Assembly: GCA_963695075.1 (NCBI GenBank)
Contig: CAVOFR010000007.1
Span: 1,240,001-1,304,000 of the forward strand
DNA length: 64,000 nucleotides
Direction of reading: 5' to 3'
DNA from: CAWCAL01 sp963695075
GTDB taxonomy: Bacteria > Actinomycetota > Acidimicrobiia > Acidimicrobiales > CAWCAL01
Numbering within the stretch: the first letter of the stretch is position 1; the number at the start of each line of letters is the position of its first letter. The notes beneath the pieces are model-generated. The model saw nothing but the letters and a program-made list of their open reading frames with translations. It ran no database searches and had not been told where the DNA came from. Positions 15,058 through 22,670 of this stretch are shown in pieces. Made by a program: the position numbers and the translations under genes.

Positions 15058-16557
15058 GTGGTCTCGATCGCGCAGCGCGCCCCGGAAGCCCCGGCCCCTC
15101 GGGCGTCGGCGATCCACGGTCCCGTGGCGGGCATCCGCGGGGTGGTTCTGGTAGCGATCGCGATCGTGGTCGTGATGTGGCTGGTCGCAATGAGTTGGGG
15201 ATGGCGCCTGGACGAGACGCTGTCCGCCTGGGTCACCGGCGACAGGCTCACCGATGCGGTGACCCGGGCCCAGGAGTATCAAGGGCAGAGCCCGCTGTAC
15301 TTCGCGTTCCTGTGGTCGTGGCGTCAGGTGGTGGGCGGCAGCGAGTTCTGGCTGCGCGTCCCGTCCGCTCTCGCGGTGGGGGCGGCGGCATGGCACCTGT
15401 TCCATCTCGGCCGGGAGATGGACCGTGATGTGACGGGCTGGGTCGCGGCCGGAACCTTTCTCACGACGGCGAACGTCGCCTTCCGGGCCACGACCGCCCG
15501 ACCCTACGCCTTCGCAGTGCTGCTGGCGGTGTGGTCGATGCGTCTCCTGTGGAGCTGGGTGCAGAAGGGCGACCGCCGGTCGGCCTACGGCTGGGCGGTC
15601 GCCTCTGCGGGCATGCTGTATCTCACGCCGTTCGCCGTGCTCGTCCTGCTGGTCCACGGCGGGGTGCTCGTCGCCTACCGGCGGCGCGTGCTCCCGTTGG
15701 CGCTCCCGGTCGTGTCGCTGGCGGTGATTCTCGTCATCCCATTGGCCCCACAGGTGATGTCGCTAGCGGGACGGGCGTCCTCGCTGGTGACCAGCGCCCA
15801 GCCGTCGCCGGCCCAGGCCATGATCGACGTGGTTCCGCTCGGCGCGCTCGTCGTCGTCGCCGTCGCCGTCCTCCTCCGGCGGCCGGATGACCCCTGGTCG
15901 CGCGGGCCGACGGCGATCGCGGCGGGATGGGCCCTGACCCCGCCGGCGATCCTCCTGCTGGCCGGCACCGTCACCGGTGATCCGCTCTGGGTGAGCCGCT
16001 ACTGGGTCGCCGCGGCACCCGGGCTCGCCCTCATCGCCGGAATGGCCGTCGCCCGCGTCGGCGGGCCGGCCGATCACCTCCCCCGGGCGGTGATCCTCAC
16101 CGCGTTGCTCATGGCCCAGGGGATCCTCGCGATGCATGCCCATGCCGGCGACCATCGGCAGACTTGGAGCGAAGCTATCGAGTGGGCTCGGACCGAGACG
16201 GAAGGGGAGGCCCCTCTCACCCTGATCAACAGCGGGTTGGTCGAGGCCCTGGACCCCGACGAGGTCTCGGACCCTGATTCGTTCGCGTACCTGTCGGCCC
16301 CAGCACGCGTCTACGGGATGGATGAGCCCATCCTGCCCCTGCCGCTCGGTAGGTCCTCGACGGCCGAGGAGTTTCTCGCCGGGATGGACATCGATGCCGA
16401 CACCGTCGTCCTGATCGCGCCGCCGGAGTTGGGGATCTGGCCCGACTACGAGACGCTCGTCACCGAGCGCCTCCTGCCGGACGGCTACGAACTGACCGGG
16501 CCGGTCCGGCCCCTCGACGACGTGCGGGCCCTCGTGTTCAGGAGGCGAGCCGGGTGA
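15058..16557 (+). CDS. polytopic membrane protein, glycosyltransferase 39/ArnT-like
   Basis: This 499-residue integral membrane protein has about nine to ten hydrophobic segments up to residue 345, followed by a soluble C-terminal domain of about 150 residues. The pattern is that of GT-C glycosyltransferases: an acidic DETLSAWV in the first extracytoplasmic loop, GQSPLYFAFLWSW, and TARPYAFAVLLAVWS in the middle. Such enzymes transfer sugars from a polyprenyl-phosphate donor outside the membrane. GTG at 15058 has GAAGGGAAGGGG upstream. The gene ends tail-to-tail with, and overlaps by 20 bp, the Ser-x-x repeat gene. Acceptor and donor are unknown. Confidence 0.7.
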   Translation: MVSIAQRAPEAPAPRASAIHGPVAGIRGVVLVAIAIVVVMWLVAMSWGWRLDETLSAWVTGDRLTDAVTRAQEYQGQSPLYFAFLWSWRQVVGGSEFWLRVPSALAVGAAAWHLFHLGREMDRDVTGWVAAGTFLTTANVAFRATTARPYAFAVLLAVWSMRLLWSWVQKGDRRSAYGWAVASAGMLYLTPFAVLVLLVHGGVLVAYRRRVLPLALPVVSLAVILVIPLAPQVMSLAGRASSLVTSAQPSPAQAMIDVVPLGALVVVAVAVLLRRPDDPWSRGPTAIAAGWALTPPAILLLAGTVTGDPLWVSRYWVAAAPGLALIAGMAVARVGGPADHLPRAVILTALLMAQGILAMHAHAGDHRQTWSEAIEWARTETEGEAPLTLINSGLVEALDPDEVSDPDSFAYLSAPARVYGMDEPILPLPLGRSSTAEEFLAGMDIDADTVVLIAPPELGIWPDYETLVTERLLPDGYELTGPVRPLDDVRALVFRRRAG

Positions 16558-16867
16558 TCGTCGCGAGTCGAGGGTCGTCTGGTGTGGTCCGCCGCTTCCA
16601 GCCGAGGATCGCTCCGTCGCTCTGGTAGGACAGGATGGATCCGGCCGAGCCGACCGACAGGATCGATCCGGCCGAGCCGACCGACAGGATGGATCCGGCC
16701 GAGCCGACCGACAGTATGGATCCGGCGCTGGCGACCGACAGGGCCGATGCGATGGAGAGGAGCGACCGGGCCGACAGGAGAGAACCCCGCGATCGCCATG
16801 ACCAGCCGTCGGCGGCCTCGGCTGCGCCACGGAACCGGACCAGCAGGGTCGACGAAGGTGGAACCAT
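16538..16867 (-). CDS. small protein with serine at every third residue (Ser-x-x repeat)
   Basis: This 109-residue protein begins 4 nt after the stop of the FGGY kinase on the same strand and stops inside the last 20 bp of the convergent membrane-protein gene. From S23 to S83 every third residue is serine, 21 serines in perfect register. The pairs between them are mostly small or hydrophobic (IL, VG, AG, LL), giving the core unit GSILSVGSA repeated three to four times. An Arg/Trp-rich segment precedes the repeat and a basic WKRR tail follows. There is no signal peptide. Strict triplets suggest an extended solenoid or polyproline-like rod. I have an impression that similar GSILSIGSA proteins occur in other actinobacteria, but I cannot check. 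Function unknown. The opposite strand is also open (DPAEPTDR units), so the strand is inferred from context. Confidence 0.6.
   Translation of the reverse strand: MVPPSSTLLVRFRGAAEAADGWSWRSRGSLLSARSLLSIASALSVASAGSILSVGSAGSILSVGSAGSILSVGSAGSILSYQSDGAILGWKRRTTPDDPRLATITRLAS
16635..16735. repeat. 27-bp tandem repeat inside the Ser-x-x gene
   Basis: Units starting GATCCGGC at 16638, 16665, 16692 and 16719 repeat every 27 bp (nine codons). The fourth diverges at its end. The repeat explains the identical GSILSVGSA protein units. Confidence 0.9.
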
Positions 16868-16871
16868 CACG

Positions 16872-18203
16872 TCAGGATGCCATCGATCGGAACCGTTGGT
16901 ACCGCGCTTCGCACGCCTCCTGCCACCGGGGATCGGGTTCGACCCGACGATTCGTGCGGGCCCAGCGAGTCGCCGAGGCCGTGTCGGTCTCGAGCCCGGC
17001 GGTGAGACGAGCCTGGAATGCGGCACCCAGAGCGCCGCCGTCGGGAATGGCGACCGCGTCGACCGGAAGGCCTGTGGTATCGGCGATCGCCTCGAGCCAG
17101 ACGTCGATCCGGCTGCCGCCGCCCGAGACGACGATCCGTTTCGGATCGGTCCTGGCCAGCTCGAGGTGGTGCCGCACGACGAACCCGGCCGCCTCGTAGG
17201 CGGCGCGGAGCGCCGCGACCGGGCTGGTGGTCAGATCGACCCCGACGAGGGCCGCTCTGCGCGTAGCGTCGTGCAGCGGCGTGCGTTCGCCCCGAATGTA
17301 GGGCGACCAGACCGGGACGGCCGCTGGATCCAATCGGCCCCGTCGGGCGAGCTCGATCGGTGGATCACCGAGCAGCAGTCGGACGCGGTCGATGAACAGC
17401 CCTCCGGCGTTGGATGCCCCACCGATCAGGGTGCACCCGGGCGCAGTGTGCGGCACGGTCCAGAGTCCGTCGACCTCTCGCCACGCATCGGTCACGGCCC
17501 AGCAGATGAGCGTGGCTCCGCAGATCACGTGAACGTCGCCGGGGCGGTCGGCTCCCGCGACCAACTGGTCGGCGAAAGCATCGATGGTGCCACCCGAGAC
17601 CGGTATGCCTTCGGACGTCTCGCCGGCGGGTGCCGCACCGATGACTATGGAGGGGAGCTGGGTCGCACCTATCCCGAGATCCTCGCACCTGGTCGGGTCC
17701 CAGCCGGTGCCGTCGAAGAGCGGCAGGGTGGTCATCGCCGTGGTGGTGTCGATGGCTCCGTTGCCGCACAGGGCACGATTGGCAACGGCCTGGGCGGGCC
17801 AGTAGGCCGCGGCCTCCGGGAAGCGGTCGGCGCTCCAGCGGACGAATCCCTCGAACTCGCCGTTGGCCCCGGGCGGCGCTCCGGTGATGGCTTCGCCCCG
17901 CTCGTCGCCATAGAGGAGCCCGGGTCCCACCGGGACGCCGGATCGGTCGACAGCGGCGAGCGAGGGGACCATGGCGGCGACGGTGATGGCCGCTACGTCT
18001 CCGGCCTGCCGGACGTCGTCCCAGGCCGTGAGCACGCCGACTCGCCAGGCCTGGTCGGCGTCGTGTTCGAGCCGGGTGGGCGACGGCACCCGGAGCGGGT
18101 GGGGGACGCGGCTCTGCGCCAGCACGTCGCCCGATGCGTCGACCGCGAGGGCCTTGACCGAGGTGGTGCCGATGTCGATGCCGACGGTGACGGGTGGGCC
18201 CAT
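16872..18203 (-). CDS. FGGY-family carbohydrate kinase
   Basis: This 443-residue sugar kinase of the xylulokinase/gluconokinase fold would phosphorylate a sugar or polyol with ATP. It shows the ATP-phosphate loop GIDIGTTSVKA near the N-terminus, a second-domain glycine motif VVSGGGSRIDVWLEAIAD near residue 355, and GGALGAAFQA close to the end. It is slightly short for the family (commonly about 480-500). ATG 18203 is preferred to a GTG at 18212 because TAGCGT lies exactly 7 nt before the ATG, the leaderless pattern. The Ser-x-x protein gene follows 4 nt after the stop. The substrate is unknown. Confidence 0.85.
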   Translation of the reverse strand: MGPPVTVGIDIGTTSVKALAVDASGDVLAQSRVPHPLRVPSPTRLEHDADQAWRVGVLTAWDDVRQAGDVAAITVAAMVPSLAAVDRSGVPVGPGLLYGDERGEAITGAPPGANGEFEGFVRWSADRFPEAAAYWPAQAVANRALCGNGAIDTTTAMTTLPLFDGTGWDPTRCEDLGIGATQLPSIVIGAAPAGETSEGIPVSGGTIDAFADQLVAGADRPGDVHVICGATLICWAVTDAWREVDGLWTVPHTAPGCTLIGGASNAGGLFIDRVRLLLGDPPIELARRGRLDPAAVPVWSPYIRGERTPLHDATRRAALVGVDLTTSPVAALRAAYEAAGFVVRHHLELARTDPKRIVVSGGGSRIDVWLEAIADTTGLPVDAVAIPDGGALGAAFQARLTAGLETDTASATRWARTNRRVEPDPRWQEACEARYQRFRSMAS

Positions 18204-18210
18204 GTTCCTC

Positions 18211-18216
18211 ACGCTA
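18211..18216 (-). promoter_or_regulatory. -10 box of a leaderless promoter (FGGY kinase)
   Basis: On the minus strand this reads TAGCGT, 7 nt before the ATG at 18203. The divergent GT4 gene has a weaker CATCAT 6 nt before its ATG at 18241. Confidence 0.5.
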
Positions 18217-18240
18217 GGTGCTTTCGGCCATCATGTCGGG

Positions 18241-19656
18241 ATGCAGGAAGTGACGATCCGTGCCCTTGACCCTCGTCGATTCTCCGAGATCGTGGACCCG
18301 CAGAGGGTCGAGGCGTTCGCGGTGGGCACGGCCAACCACGCGCTGGAGCGGCTCGCGGGGCGGAGCGTGATCAACGTGAACTCCACCGCGGCGGGGGGTG
18401 GCGTCGCCGAGATGCTGAACGTCCTGCTCGGCTATGTGCGCGGCGTCGGCCTCGACGCCCGGTGGCTCGTGATCGATGGTTCGCCGCCGTTCTTCGAGGT
18501 GACGAAACGGATCCACAACCATCTCTACGGCGGGGCCGGGGACGGCGGTCCGCTGGGTTCCCGCGAGCACGAGATCTACACCGCGGCGCTCCACCCGGAC
18601 CTGGCCGAACTGGCGGGTGTCGCGCGTGGAGGCGACATCGTGGTGCTGCACGACCCGCAGACCGCAGGGCTGGCGGAACACGCCAAGACGCTCGGGTGCC
18701 ATGTGGTGTGGCGCTGTCACGTCGGGATCGACGAACAGAACGACAGGAGCATGGCTGGATGGGAGTTTCTTCGCCCGTATCTCGAGCCCTTCGTCGACCA
18801 CTACGTCTTCACCGATGACCGATTCCCCCCGTCCTGGGTGCCGACCGAGCGATGTTCGATCATCTGGCCGTCGATCGATCCCTTCGCACCGAAGAACCAG
18901 GACATGGATCCCGAGACCGTCGAGGCCATCCTCACCCACGTCGGAATCCTGGCCGGCCGGCCCGGTGACACGAGGTTCGAACGGGTCGACGGGTCGCCGG
19001 GCCGGGTCCAGCGATTCTGCGATGTCTTCCGGACCGGACCTCCATCGGCGCCCGAGGTGCCGATGCTCATCCAGGTATCGCGCTGGGACGTCATGAAGGA
19101 CATGAACGGCGTCATGGAGTCCTTCGCCGAGTACGTCAACTCGGGGCGCGAGGCCGAGCTCGTGTTGGCCGGCCCCGTCGTGTCGGCGGTGGCCGACGAC
19201 CCCGAGGGCGGACAGGTGCTCCAGGACTGCTGGAACTCCTGGCGCCATCTGCCCCATGCCATCCGCAGTCGGGTGCAGCTGGTCTGCATACCCATGCACG
19301 ATCTCGGCGAGAACGCCGCCATCGTCAACGCGTTGCAGCGCCACGCTGCCATCGTCGCCCAGAAGAGCCTGGCCGAGGGGTTCGGCCTCACGGTCGCCGA
19401 GGCCATGATGAAGGGCACGCCGGTCGTGGCGAGTGCCGTGGGGGGCATCGTCGACCAGGTGGTCGATGGAGAGACCGGCCGGCTCGTCCGGGACCCCACC
19501 GATCTCGAAGAGTTCGGCCTCGCGGTCTGCGAGATCCTGGACGACGACGACCTGCGGGCGCGGCTCGGGCGGGGAGCCAGGGAGCGAGCGGTCGAGGCCC
19601 ACTTGGGCGACACACACCTCGAAGGTTGGCTCGGCGTCATCAACGCCATCCTGTGA
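18241..19656 (+). CDS. GT4 glycosyltransferase, trehalose synthase/phosphorylase-like (TreT type)
   Basis: This 471-residue retaining glycosyltransferase has the GT-B fold. The early segment INVNSTAAGGGVAEMLN and the acceptor-side HDPQTAGLAEH plus RCHVGID match trehalose synthase (TreT) and trehalose phosphorylase proteins, which join glucose from a nucleotide sugar or glucose-1-phosphate to glucose. The donor domain carries QVSRWDVMKD and the EX7E motif in SLAEGFGLTVAEAMMKG. It is divergent from the sugar kinase, and its stop overlaps the xylanase start as GTGA. The donor cannot be decided from sequence. Confidence 0.8.
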   Translation: MQEVTIRALDPRRFSEIVDPQRVEAFAVGTANHALERLAGRSVINVNSTAAGGGVAEMLNVLLGYVRGVGLDARWLVIDGSPPFFEVTKRIHNHLYGGAGDGGPLGSREHEIYTAALHPDLAELAGVARGGDIVVLHDPQTAGLAEHAKTLGCHVVWRCHVGIDEQNDRSMAGWEFLRPYLEPFVDHYVFTDDRFPPSWVPTERCSIIWPSIDPFAPKNQDMDPETVEAILTHVGILAGRPGDTRFERVDGSPGRVQRFCDVFRTGPPSAPEVPMLIQVSRWDVMKDMNGVMESFAEYVNSGREAELVLAGPVVSAVADDPEGGQVLQDCWNSWRHLPHAIRSRVQLVCIPMHDLGENAAIVNALQRHAAIVAQKSLAEGFGLTVAEAMMKGTPVVASAVGGIVDQVVDGETGRLVRDPTDLEEFGLAVCEILDDDDLRARLGRGARERAVEAHLGDTHLEGWLGVINAIL

Positions 19657-20792
19657 GGCGTCGAGCCCTGGTCGCCGTATGGGGGGTCGCTCTGCTCGGC
19701 GGACTCGTGGTTGCGTGTTCGGGCAACGGTGGTTCGTCAGGTGCACCGACGACCCGTGCTCCGTCGTCGACCGGGCCCGCTACGCCGACGTCGATGCCGG
19801 GCGTGGCCTGTGACGTTCCAGAGGAGTGTCCACTGCGGGTCGCCGCCGACCGGGCCGGCATCCTCTTCGGCGCCGCGGCCCAGCCGGGGCTCATCCGCGA
19901 CGAACCGCCCTATGCCCGGACCCTGGCCTCGGAGTTCTCGAGTGTGACGCCGGAGAACCATCTGAAGTGGGCTGCGATCCACCCCGCCGCCGGCCGCTAC
20001 GACTTCGAGCCAGTCGACGAGCTGGTCGCCTTCGCCGAGGAGCACGACCTCGAGGTGAAGGGTCACAACCTGATCTGGGAACAGGAGACGATCGACTCGA
20101 CGCCGGACTGGGTGCTGGCCATCACCGACCCCGACGAGCTCCGGGCCGCGATCACCAAGCACATCACGACGGTGATGGGCCGATACGACGGGACGATCGA
20201 TCGGTGGGATGTGGTGAACGAGCCACTCGAGACCGGTGGTGGTGCCCTGTACGAGAACCACTTCTACCGGGTGCTCGGCCCCGACTACGTCGCCGAGATG
20301 CTGATGATCGCCCGTTCTGCCGATGACGATGCCCGGTTGTATCTCAACGAGGTGCTGACCGAATTCGTCGCGGCCAAGCGCGACGGCTTCGTCGCGCTCG
20401 TGACCGACCTGGTCGACCGGGGGGTCCCTCTCGACGGCGTCGGCCTCCAGGCTCACTGGCTGACGGGCGCGCCACCCCCGGGCGAACTGCAGGAACAGAT
20501 CGAGACGTTCCGTGCGCTCGGCCTCGAGGTGGCTCTCACCGAGCTGGACGTTCCCGTCGCCACCGCCGACGATGTCGGCCGTGCTCGGCAGTCCGATGCC
20601 TACGTGCAGGCCGTGCGAGAGTGCGTCGCCGGTGGCTGTGGGGAGATCACCGTGTGGGGAGTAGACGACGCTCACACGTGGTTGGACGGCTTCCTCGGCC
20701 GGGTGACCGAGCCGCTGCTGTTCGATTCCGAGTCCGAAGCCAAGCCCGTCCGGGACGCGGTCGTGGCCGCGCTACTGGACCAGACCGGCTGA
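19653..20792 (+). CDS. GH10 endo-1,4-beta-xylanase-like lipoprotein
   Basis: This 379-residue glycoside hydrolase family 10 enzyme would cut beta-1,4-xylan outside the cell. From GTG 19653 it begins with three arginines, a hydrophobic segment and the lipobox LVVAC, then a Ser/Thr/Pro linker. The catalytic domain shows ENHLKWAAIHP, KGHNLIWE, the acid/base E190 in DVVNEP and the nucleophile E297 in ALTELDVP, and ends with ITVWGVDDAHTW. Both glutamates are present, so activity is likely. The start overlaps the stop of the GT4 gene, an unusual partner for a xylanase. There is no carbohydrate-binding module. Confidence 0.88.
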   Translation: MRRRALVAVWGVALLGGLVVACSGNGGSSGAPTTRAPSSTGPATPTSMPGVACDVPEECPLRVAADRAGILFGAAAQPGLIRDEPPYARTLASEFSSVTPENHLKWAAIHPAAGRYDFEPVDELVAFAEEHDLEVKGHNLIWEQETIDSTPDWVLAITDPDELRAAITKHITTVMGRYDGTIDRWDVVNEPLETGGGALYENHFYRVLGPDYVAEMLMIARSADDDARLYLNEVLTEFVAAKRDGFVALVTDLVDRGVPLDGVGLQAHWLTGAPPPGELQEQIETFRALGLEVALTELDVPVATADDVGRARQSDAYVQAVRECVAGGCGEITVWGVDDAHTWLDGFLGRVTEPLLFDSESEAKPVRDAVVAALLDQTG

Positions 20793-20843
20793 GCCTCGGG
20801 CCGGCGGCGGAGCGGGAGTTCACGACGAGGAGCAGACCGGAGC

Positions 20844-20849
20844 TACCGT
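20844..20849 (+). promoter_or_regulatory. -10 box before the acyl-CoA dehydrogenase
   Basis: TACCGT precedes a short leader with a GGAGGGG ribosome binding site and the GTG at 20871. This is a leadered promoter, in contrast to the leaderless ones. Confidence 0.4.
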
Positions 20850-20870
20850 GCTGGCGATCGGAGGGGATGC

Positions 20871-22067
20871 GTGAGCGAATCGGAGGGGGCTGACAGCGCA
20901 CGGACCGATGTCGCCATGTCCGACGAACTGGCCGATGAGCTGGTCGCCACCGTTCGCCGGTGGGTCGACCGGGAGGTCATGCCCAACGCCTCACGCTACG
21001 AGCTGGCCGACGAGTTCCCCCAGCCGCTGTACGAGCAGCTCTGCGACTTCGGTCTGTTCGGCGCGACGATCGACCCCCGGTATGGCGGCCTCGGCCTCGA
21101 TGCGCTCACCTACGCCAGGGTGATCGAGGAGCTGGCCCGCGGATGGATGAGCCTCGCCGGCCTCATGAACACCCACATGATCGTGGCCACCATGATCGGA
21201 CGATTCGGGACCGACGAGCAGCGCGCCGACTTGCTGCCCCGCATGGTCGCGGGGACTTTCCGGGCTGCGTTCTCGTTGTCGGAGCACGACGCGGGCAGCG
21301 ACGCCCGCAGCATGCGTTGCAGGGCAACGCCAGATGGCGACGGTTACGTCATCGAGGGCACCAAGATGTGGGTGACCAACGGTGTGCGGGCGTCCATCGT
21401 CGCCGTGATGGCGGTGGTGCCCGACCACGGTATCTCCTGCTTCCTAGTCGAGAAGGAGCCGGGCGAGAGGTTCGGGAACATCACGGTGTCGGGAACGGTC
21501 GACAAGCTGGGCTACAGGGGCCTGGAGACCGTCGAGATGCACTACGACGGCCACGAGGTGCCGGCCTCGGCCCTGCTCGGCGGTAGGGCAGGCCTCGGTC
21601 ACGGCCTGGCCTACGCGCTGTCGGCCCTGGAACTGGGTCGGATCAACATCGCCGCCCGGGGCGTCGGCGTCGCTCAGGCGGCGCTCGAAGCCGCCATGAG
21701 CTACGCCCAGCAACGGCAGACGTTCGGAAAGCCCATCTTCGAGCACCAGGCAATCGGGTTCCGTCTCGCCGAGATGGCAACCAAGGTGTACGCCGCCCGA
21801 TTGATGACCCACGACGCGGCTCGCCGGTACGACGCGGGTGAGCGCGTCGACCTGGAGGCCGGGATGGCCAAGCTGTTCGCCTCCGAGACGGCGTTCGAAG
21901 TCGCCACGGCGGCGCTTCGCATCCATGGGGGCAACGGATACACCACCGAGTACCCGGTCGAGCGGTACTACCGGGACGCCCCCCTCATGATCATCGGTGA
22001 AGGCACCAGCGAGATCCAGAAGCTGGTCATCTCTCGTCAACTCCGAGCCCGCTACCCCGTGGAATGA
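20871..22067 (+). CDS. acyl-CoA dehydrogenase
   Basis: This 398-residue FAD enzyme introduces the alpha-beta double bond into an acyl-CoA. It has the family order: an N-terminal helical domain (LYEQLCDFGLFGATID), a flavin segment AFSLSEHDAGSDARSM, the beta domain with IEGTKMWVTNGVRAS, then a C-terminal helical domain with QQRQTFGKPI, IHGGNGYTTEYPVERYYRD and the catalytic-loop glutamate in GEGTSEIQ. GTG 20871 has GGAGGGG upstream. It is convergent with the DUF1801 gene across a hairpin element. Chain-length specificity is unknown. Confidence 0.9.
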   Translation: MSESEGADSARTDVAMSDELADELVATVRRWVDREVMPNASRYELADEFPQPLYEQLCDFGLFGATIDPRYGGLGLDALTYARVIEELARGWMSLAGLMNTHMIVATMIGRFGTDEQRADLLPRMVAGTFRAAFSLSEHDAGSDARSMRCRATPDGDGYVIEGTKMWVTNGVRASIVAVMAVVPDHGISCFLVEKEPGERFGNITVSGTVDKLGYRGLETVEMHYDGHEVPASALLGGRAGLGHGLAYALSALELGRINIAARGVGVAQAALEAAMSYAQQRQTFGKPIFEHQAIGFRLAEMATKVYAARLMTHDAARRYDAGERVDLEAGMAKLFASETAFEVATAALRIHGGNGYTTEYPVERYYRDAPLMIIGEGTSEIQKLVISRQLRARYPVE

Positions 22068-22109
22068 CCGACCTGATCGTCTCCTCCGGCTCCTCCCGAC
22101 GATTCGCTC

Positions 22110-22160
22110 CGAACTTTGGGCATCCAACCCTCACATGTCCGGATCGTTGCCCAAAGTTCG
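22110..22160. repeat. inverted-repeat hairpin element, copy 3 (diverged)
   Basis: Thirteen-bp perfect arms (CGAACTTTGGGCA at 22110-22122 and its complement at 22148-22160) enclose a 25-nt loop. The outer arm CGAACTTTG matches copies 1 and 2, while the inner stem and loop differ. It lies between the convergent ends of the acyl-CoA dehydrogenase and DUF1801 genes. Confidence 0.8.
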
Positions 22161-22173
22161 TGGGGAGGGGGGG

Positions 22174-22623
22174 TCAGCGTTTTCGCATGGCGTCGCCGTA
22201 CTTGGCCAGGAACTCGTCCACGCTCGTCCGGCCGATCACCTCGCCGATCAGCTCGACCGGCAGTTGCTCCAGCTCCCTGAACCGTACGCACGACTTGCCC
22301 ATGTCGAGCTTCTTGCCGGTCGCCCGGTAGCGCTTGCGGAACCACCCCTCGACCTCTCCGTCGGCATAGACGGTGGTCAGATACACCGCCATGTGGTTCT
22401 TCTGCGCTGCCAGCGCGGCGTACATCAGCGGTTGGCCGTTGTACGTGTCCGGAAAGGTCTCCAGCGGGACCTCGTAGGCGATCATGCCCCAGTTCATGGC
22501 CTCGACGAACCCGTCGGCGAGGTTGTCGAGAATGGTCTCCCGGACCGCTTCGATCGCGTGACGCCGGTCGTCCGAGAGCTCGGTCAGGTAGTCCTCGACG
22601 GTGGCGGCATCGGAGCGAACCAT
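22174..22623 (-). CDS. DUF1801-domain protein
   Basis: This 149-residue cytoplasmic protein has the DUF1801 (YdhG-like) pattern: TVEDYLTELSDDRR at the start, a core with NWGMIAYEVPL and QPLMYAALAAQKNHMAVYL, and GKSCVRFRELEQLP in the second half. Members are widespread and uncharacterised. A GGAT-like ribosome binding site precedes the ATG. Downstream on the same strand the only feature is the hairpin element. Confidence 0.8.
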   Translation of the reverse strand: MVRSDAATVEDYLTELSDDRRHAIEAVRETILDNLADGFVEAMNWGMIAYEVPLETFPDTYNGQPLMYAALAAQKNHMAVYLTTVYADGEVEGWFRKRYRATGKKLDMGKSCVRFRELEQLPVELIGEVIGRTSVDEFLAKYGDAMRKR

Positions 22624-22670
22624 CGTCGCATCCTTGCACAGCGGCGAGCGGTCCGGTCGGGCGATGCGGG

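Noticed and set aside
16635..18269. Plus-strand frame with DPAEPTDR repeats
   Set aside because: It runs antisense through the whole FGGY kinase. The repeat frame is open on both strands because 27 is a multiple of three, and the minus-strand frame fits the operon.
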